A DNA stretch of 64,000 nt from positions 1-64,000 of the forward strand of contig BRXU01000076.1 of the NCBI GenBank assembly GCA_030267565.1, read 5' to 3'. Shown here piece by piece: positions 58,243 to 64,000 of this stretch. A program made the position numbers and the translations under genes. Position 1 is the stretch's first letter. Each line of letters opens with the position of its first letter. The stretch comes from Pleodorina starrii. Taxonomy: Eukaryota > Chlorophyta > Chlorophyceae > Chlamydomonadales > Volvocaceae. The notes under the pieces are model-generated. The model was not told where the DNA came from. It saw nothing but the letters and a program-made list of their open reading frames with translations, and searched no databases.

Positions 58243-61200
58243 ATGGACCGACCTGACCACGCGTGTCATCCATTGGCCTGCGCACTGCAGAGCATTGATA
58301 AAATCGTCACTCGGTCTCAGAAGGGAGCTCCACTCCTTCGGGGCCTGCCTCCAACAACAAGACCGGAACCCTTGCGACGCCGAACGACCCAGCAGAAGGT
58401 GGGTAGACGGTACCGTGCGCGGTTTCGCCAAATCGTGGCGGATGCCCTTCTTGCGTTCTCACGTACCTTGAGGGAGGGGTTGGCAGCTGTCCGGTCTATC
58501 GTTCCTTATTATGAACCCCGTGCCCGCGCCCCAAACCGTGTGTCTGTTCCCACCCTGCAGGTTACCCGTTGGCAGGCCTGGAACGAGACGTTACTGCTGC
58601 CCGCCCCCTTCCCTTCCGGCGCATTAGTCCTTACTCTTGTCAAGGACGCCGCGGATCCACAGAGCCGGAACGCGCTGGTCCTACCTCAGATAGTGAGACG
58701 CCTGCAGGAAGTGCAGACCGCCATTTCCAGTCGGTCCCTGCACGACTGCCTCAAGCGTCTGCCACGCCTGCGGCAGTTCGTCGTTTCTGACCCCATCCTT
58801 CTGGGTCAGCTCAAGGACCTCGGCGCCCTTCACACGAAGGCGTCATCTGCCACGCTAGCCAGCTGTACGGCAGTCTGCCGTGCTTTGCGGCTCTACCACA
58901 GCAGCTTCAGTGAGCTTGCCACGAGCATCTTGAGCCTACGTTTTCAACAGAAAACGTTATTGGCCCCCCCGGATAAGATGAGTGGCAAGCACTTCGAGGC
59001 AGCTGCGAGAGCAGAGTCCAGGCTGCCTCGTTCACTGCGGCGGCCGTACACTGTGGCGGAGCCCCCTGGCCTGGATGCTCCACTGCCGCCACCTGGGCAG
59101 AATCCTCCCAGGCCACCTTCGGTACGGCAGGATCCACAGCCGCGTAGCCACATGGAGCCGGCCGTGCGCCCCCCCAACCCACCTCCCTCCCCGCCGCGTC
59201 CTTCACCTGGCCGCCTATCACCACCTCGTTTACCACCTCGTTCACTGCGGCGGCCGTACAATGTCGCCGAGCCAGCAGCTAGCCTGGATGCTCCACTGCC
59301 GCCACCTGGGCAGAATCCTCCCAGGCCACCTTCGGTACGACAGGATCCGCAGCCACGTAGCCAAGTGGAGCCGGCCGTGCGCCCCCCCAACCCACGTCCC
59401 TCCCCGCGCCCTTCACCTGGCCTCCTATCACCACCGACCGGGACTTCTAGCTGGTACTACCCAACCCAGCAGGGGTTCCCCACCACATTCCCCGAGCAGA
59501 CCTTGCCATCGTTCATACTGTCCCCAAAGGCCAAGTTCGGCATCCTCGCGCTCATGAAGCCGTTGCCCAACAGCATGCCGTTCAAGGCACAGTTGGACAG
59601 CTTCAAGGTGTGGTGCCAGCAGCCCTTCAACTTTGGGACCAGCGGTTCGTCTGGGGTGGTGGACTCGACCTATCGAGGAATCGAGAACACCGTGTCGAAG
59701 TTTATCGGCGTGGCGTATCTGATCGAGATGATCGAGATGCCCTTACTCTCCTTCCACCTATTCAGCAACCAGGCAAGTTGGTTGGAGGGGGGTGAGGCAG
59801 GGTGTTTGCTTGGTCAGGCATGGGGGTCAAGGTGGAGGGGGCACAGGGCGGGTGGCGGTCGGGATAGGCGTGCATTTGTTCAGGCATGAGGCGAGGAGGG
59901 GCGGGGGGCGTGGGGGGGAGGGCGGGGGGGCGGGGGGCGTGGGGGGGAGGGCGGGGGGCGTGGGGGGGAGGGCGGGGGGCGCGGGGGGGAGGGGGGGGGG
60001 CGCGGGGGGGTGGGCGGGGGGCGCGGGGGGAGGGCGGGGGCGGGGGGAGGGCGGGGGGCGCGGGGGGGAGGGGCTTGCAGAGCTTTCGGGCACTACTTGG
60101 TCATTGGGTTTTCCTCATCATTCGTGGTCCATGCCCATGATCCCTCAGGCCCTGGTGGCACGGTACCTTGGCCTGATGCGGCACCGATGTGATACCAATC
60201 ACATGCTTGCCGAGGCCACCCGGCTAATTAAAGTCGTCAAGTACCTACAGGACTCCGCTTCTGCTGCCAACAGCGACGCTTCCCAGGTAGGGGGGCGAGG
60301 GGAGGATCAGGGAAGGGTTTGGGGCTGTGCGGGAGGGGGGAGGGAGGTGAAGGGAGGGGCGGGGTGGGGTGGAAGAAGATGCCGGGGAGGGAAGAGGGGT
60401 AGGGGAGGAGCAGGGAGGGGTTTGGGGCTGGGCGGGAGGGGGGAGGGAGGTGAAGGGAGGGGCGGGTTGGGGTGGAAGAAGATGCCGGGGAGGGAAGAGG
60501 GGGGGCGCGGAGCAGGGAGGGGTTTGGGGCTGGGCGGGAGGGGGAAGGGAAGTGACGGGAGGGGCAGGGTGGGGTGGAAGAAGATGCCGGGGAGGGAAGA
60601 GGGGGAGGTGCGGAGCAGGGAGGGGTATGGGGCTGTGGGCGGGAGGGGGGAGGGAAGTGAAGGGAGGGGCGGGGCGGGGAGGTTACCCAGGGTGGGCTAG
60701 GAAGGGGGGGGACCTGGGTAGGCCTTGTGACGGACCCCGAACTCGGTGTGGTGTTCTCGATGCATCTCATACCCGACTCGCTCTTGCCTGCTCACAGGCG
60801 AACGTCAGGCACTGCGACGATATGATTGCCTGGCTTCTCAGAATCCAGAAGCAGCTACGGCGGCATCCAACACTCAGGGCGCCGCCCCCACGAGCAGCAC
60901 CCCCGCCGCCACCGGACAGTGACGACGACATGGCGCAGGCTGCACCAGCCTCCCCAATTGGACCCGCCGCGCCAACGGGGCCACCGTCCAGAATGCAGCC
61001 GCCAGCAAGAGCGGCGCCAGACGCAGCAGCTGCAGCAGCAGAGGCAGCAGCCGCAGGCGTGACAGCACAAGGTCGGGAGACGTTGGAGCCGATGGTACCA
61101 GTGGACGGCGAGGAGGATATGCCGGCAGAGCTACCCAGTAAGAGCACACTTCTCGCGTTTTCAACCGATCTGCTGCAGCGTGCGGAGGAGAGGATACAGC

Positions 61201-63248
61201 GGGACCTGAGCATCGGTGACGTTGTGGGGTATGATACAGCACGACTTGCCGGCGACGCCCTTCTTGTGGCCTTCTTGTCGGGCCTATACATTCCGCCCCT
61301 TCGCCTTGGGGTGATCCGCACCCTTACTGTCCCCGGGGAGCCCTGCTGCCTTTCTCGGCAGTGTGTGCGCACTGGCTGCCGTGGCAACAGCCTGAGGCTT
61401 ACATCCCACCGACAGCCGACACCTTCATCGGCGCAGCAGGCCGGGGCTGTACAAAGCATTACGGTAGAGCTTTTTCACCACAAGACGGAGCGGTACACAC
61501 CAACGGCAACGGTCTTCACCTTGCCCCGCTCCCTTGCGGCGGCAACAAAGAACTATTTGGACCACGCACGGCCTGTCTTGCTCAACTACTCAACTGCTGA
61601 AGAGCAGCCTCCGACGCTGTTCGTATCACCAAACGGCTTTCCGTACGACGAGAACTCTATCACCGTGGGCAACTCGTGGACCCGCATTCAGAGGCTGTAC
61701 AGGGCACCCTGGACGCCCTTTCCAGCTCGCGTATTTCGCCACATCCACAGCACATCGGCGTGGGGTGATGTGGTTCGCGAGGTTGCGGCAATGCAGGGCC
61801 CCCTGGCCGGTGATGCCCGAATCATGGGCAACTCCATCCGCACGTGGGAGACCCACTACATTCGGGACCGTGAGACCATGCTGGGCCAGGCAGCCATTTC
61901 ACGGCTCGCATCCTGGAGGCGCCAGCAGCGGCAGCAGCAAACGGACACACCTCCGTCAGAGCCGCCCGTCACTGCTCAGAACATGGCAGCACGGCGTGAT
62001 CAGTCCGAGCAGCTGTCAGAGGACGAGGCGCCATCACAGCCGCCGGCACCACACGTTGCGGCAGCCAGGGCGGCTGCAGCCGCGGCGGAGGTAGGGGCCC
62101 CGGCGTCAGAGGACGTGGTGACGGAGGGGGCGACGGCAGGGGTGGCGGCCGCTGAGGAGGCAGCCGCTACTGTGGCGGCGCCGCCGCCGTCATCACCGCC
62201 GCCACCACCTCCGCCGCCACCACCTCCGCCGCCAGCAAATGAGGAGCACCCACAGCCGCCGCCGCCACGGCCGCCGCCGCCGCCGCCGCCACCTCAACCC
62301 CCGGCACATAACATGCTGGCGGAAGAGGCAGGTCCGTCCGCGGGATCGGTTGAGCAGGAAGGGGGGCGTGTATTCGCGCTGCGGCCACCTATGCAGCGGC
62401 AGGGGGAGGGCAATTGGAGGGCAAGAGCCGATGGGCGGGACGGTTGGACGCCGCCGTCGGAGGTGCCGCCAGCCCGGCGGCACGGGTTCCCTGCATCGGC
62501 GCGGGGCATGGGGGCTTTAGAGACGCCACGTGTGGAGTACGGCCGGGTCGCGGTTGGTAGGCACCGAGATGGTGACACCAAAGCTGGCACCTACGCTGGC
62601 TTCCCCACCACCTTCAGCCGGGCTGATTCCATCGCCGCCGCCACACCACGCATCACGACACCCGCCAACGTGACACCCGCCAATGTGGACGCCCCTGTGC
62701 GCTTTTCCAACGCCGGCGGGCGCAGCACTGTTCGCACCCCCGCGGTCACCAAACCCTGGGTGGAATCGCCAGTGTTTGCATCCGGCAGCAGGCGGTACCA
62801 GCTGGCGGCGGAAGCAGGCGGACAGGCTGGGATGGGTGTAGATGGATCCGGTTTCCAGTGGGCGAAGCGCCGACGGTTGTGCCCCTTTGTGGATGATGAA
62901 GCTGAGGTAGCCCGGGGCCCAGACTGGGAGGAAGACGTGTCAGAGTCGGAGGGCGGTGATGGGGATTCCCAGTTCCAAGGAGGGAGCATGGAAGGGAGGC
63001 AGGCATTTGATTCTGAAGATGGGGGCAGCAGGCGGTTCCAGGCGTCTGAATGGTTGACGGCAGGGCCCAATGGAAGGATGGGCAGCGAAGAGGAGTCGGA
63101 TTACAGCAGTGAGGGAGAGGCCAGGCACGGAGGTGTGAGGCCTGCAGAATATCGGGGGGTTTCGGCACCTCACGAGGGGCCCTACCGTGGGCGCAAATCG
63201 AATGAGGCCCCCACGGTCTATGACGAGGACGACATGTGGTTTGATTGA
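58243..63248 (+). CDS. YR-element protein with tyrosine recombinase domain, copy 2 (three exons)
   Basis: Exons 58243-59772, 60149-60286 and 60798-63248 give 1372 aa with the same splice sites as copy 1, including the GC donor CAG/GCAAGT at 59773. The four presumed catalytic positions are unchanged, with the Tyr codon at 61857-61859. It is shorter than copy 1 because it carries one 73-aa C-terminal module instead of four, and it has five more Pro in the Pro-rich linker. Scattered substitutions in exon 1 are mostly conservative and no stop or frameshift is present. Both copies could therefore be functional; which one is active cannot be judged here. Confidence 0.65.
59890..60073. repeat. G-rich tandem tract in intron 1 of YR copy 2
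   Basis: Units of GGGGGGAGGGCGGGGGGCG and variants, more regular than the poly-G tract at the equivalent place in copy 1. The two introns differ in length by 36 bp (376 versus 340). Confidence 0.85.
60287..60797. repeat. G-rich minisatellite in intron 2 of YR copy 2
   Basis: Same unit type as 3026-3538, 511 bp, with a slightly different order of variants. It is open in one plus-strand frame into exon 3, so unspliced reading would add a Gly/Arg-rich extension that is not credible as protein. Confidence 0.8.
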
Positions 63249-64000
63249 GGACGGAGGATCCCGTGCTGTAGCCGCGGCCGCCGCCATCTGATATGGGGGC
63301 GCGTGGTCCATATGCACCGGGGCCCTGACCGGGCCCAGACACATGGCAAGGAGGGCGGGCGCACGGCGACGTCCGAATTCGGAGGTTTGCCAATACTGTA
63401 CCAATAATGGAGATGCACGATTTCCGGTCCCACCTTTCCGACCCCACCCAACCACACAGCCGAAAAACACACAGCCACACACCCACCCTGGGGTCATGGG
63501 GCGCGAACCCCTTGGCGTCCGGCCGACACACAAATCCAACCAGGGATTCTGTCAGCAATAGGGCCCAGGGCCCCGCAGTTGTGATGGATCAGGTTTTCCT
63601 TTTCGGAACGGCCAGGGGGAGCGTGGGGAGAACCTCCTACCCACCCACACCCCACCCACCCACACCCCCACACACACACACACTGGGGTAATGGGGCGCT
63701 AACCCCTTGGCGTCCGGCCGACACACAAATCCATTTAGGAACTCTGTCAGCAATTGGGCCCACAGTCCCACGCCTGAAATGCAATCGGGTTCCCATCCGG
63801 AACGGCCAGGGGGAGCGTGGGGGAGGACCTTCTACCCACCCACCCACACCCACACACCCACACACCTCCCTTCCCCCCCTCCTTCGCTTCCGCCCCCGCC
63901 GACCAGCTGGCCCTCTTTCCCAGGGTATCAGGGTATCAGGTATCAGGGTATCAGGTATCCCGCGGGGATGGAATCCCCCGTAACTCACTCTCCCGCCTAC

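Larger units (their letters stand above)
57226..64000 (+). mobile_element. YR mobile element, copy 2 (right end outside window)
   Basis: Collinear with copy 1 at an initial offset of 57225 and about 99 percent identical in exons by eye. It differs by length changes in the poly-G intron, a Pro-run expansion and the loss or absence of three 219-bp units. The window ends inside the 3' minisatellite region, corresponding to about 7383 in copy 1. Same orientation as copy 1. Confidence 0.75.

Noticed and set aside
60369..60797. N-terminal Gly/Arg extension of the third exon frame in YR copy 2
   Set aside because: It is intron 2 minisatellite read through; the acceptor CTCACAG at 60791-60797 and agreement with copy 1 support splicing.

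Overview
Organism. The window looks like nuclear DNA of a chlamydomonadalean (volvocine-type) green alga. The evidence is a short-form plastid-type [FeFe]-hydrogenase gene with many small GT-AG introns, Chlamydomonas-type telomeric octamers (CCCTAAAA) as an interstitial block, GC-rich Pro/Ala/Gln-rich coding sequence, TGTAA polyadenylation-type motifs and dense repeats. The species cannot be fixed from sequence alone. Telomere-like tracts, satellite DNA and mobile elements suggest a repeat-rich, perhaps subtelomeric, region. Layout. 1-8.4 kb: first copy of a mobile element encoding a 1586-aa tyrosine-recombinase (YR) protein in three exons, followed by minisatellites. 9.4-13.9 kb: eight-exon gene reconstructed here, joining a class I SAM-dependent methyltransferase to a C-terminal NUMOD4/HNH-like domain; one intron holds 1.4 kb of CCG-type low-complexity DNA. 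15.5-17.4 kb: two-exon Gln/Pro-rich protein with a C-terminal HNH-nuclease motif; its 5' end is tandemly duplicated, leaving an upstream ORF. 17.7-24.4 kb: 33-unit satellite (188/192 bp) with nested higher-order repeats of 1132 and 2824 bp. 24.4-31.3 kb: minisatellites, a Pro-rich coding-like segment, degenerate telomere-like DNA and an unrecognised coding-like stretch. 31.35-39.34 kb: complete Ty3/Gypsy chromovirus on the minus strand, with 354-bp LTRs differing at two positions, a CACAC target duplication, and gag and pol in one frame split by a single TAG. 41.9-46.35 kb: three copies of a ~1.0-1.2 kb element with GC-rich hairpin ends, two of them facing each other across a 1-kb spacer. 47.99-52.55 kb: complete 12-exon HYDA gene (495 aa) on the minus strand. 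54.35-56.44 kb: second Gln-rich HNH-motif protein, starting with 52 uninterrupted CAG codons. 56.8 kb: interstitial telomeric repeat. 57.2-64 kb: second copy of the YR element, running off the window. How it fits together. The only recognised metabolic gene is HYDA, whose product evolves hydrogen from photosynthetic ferredoxin in the anoxic chloroplast. Most other coding capacity is recombinase, retrotransposon or nuclease-like. The three HNH-type proteins, one fused to a methyltransferase, are the most unusual content; their function is unknown.
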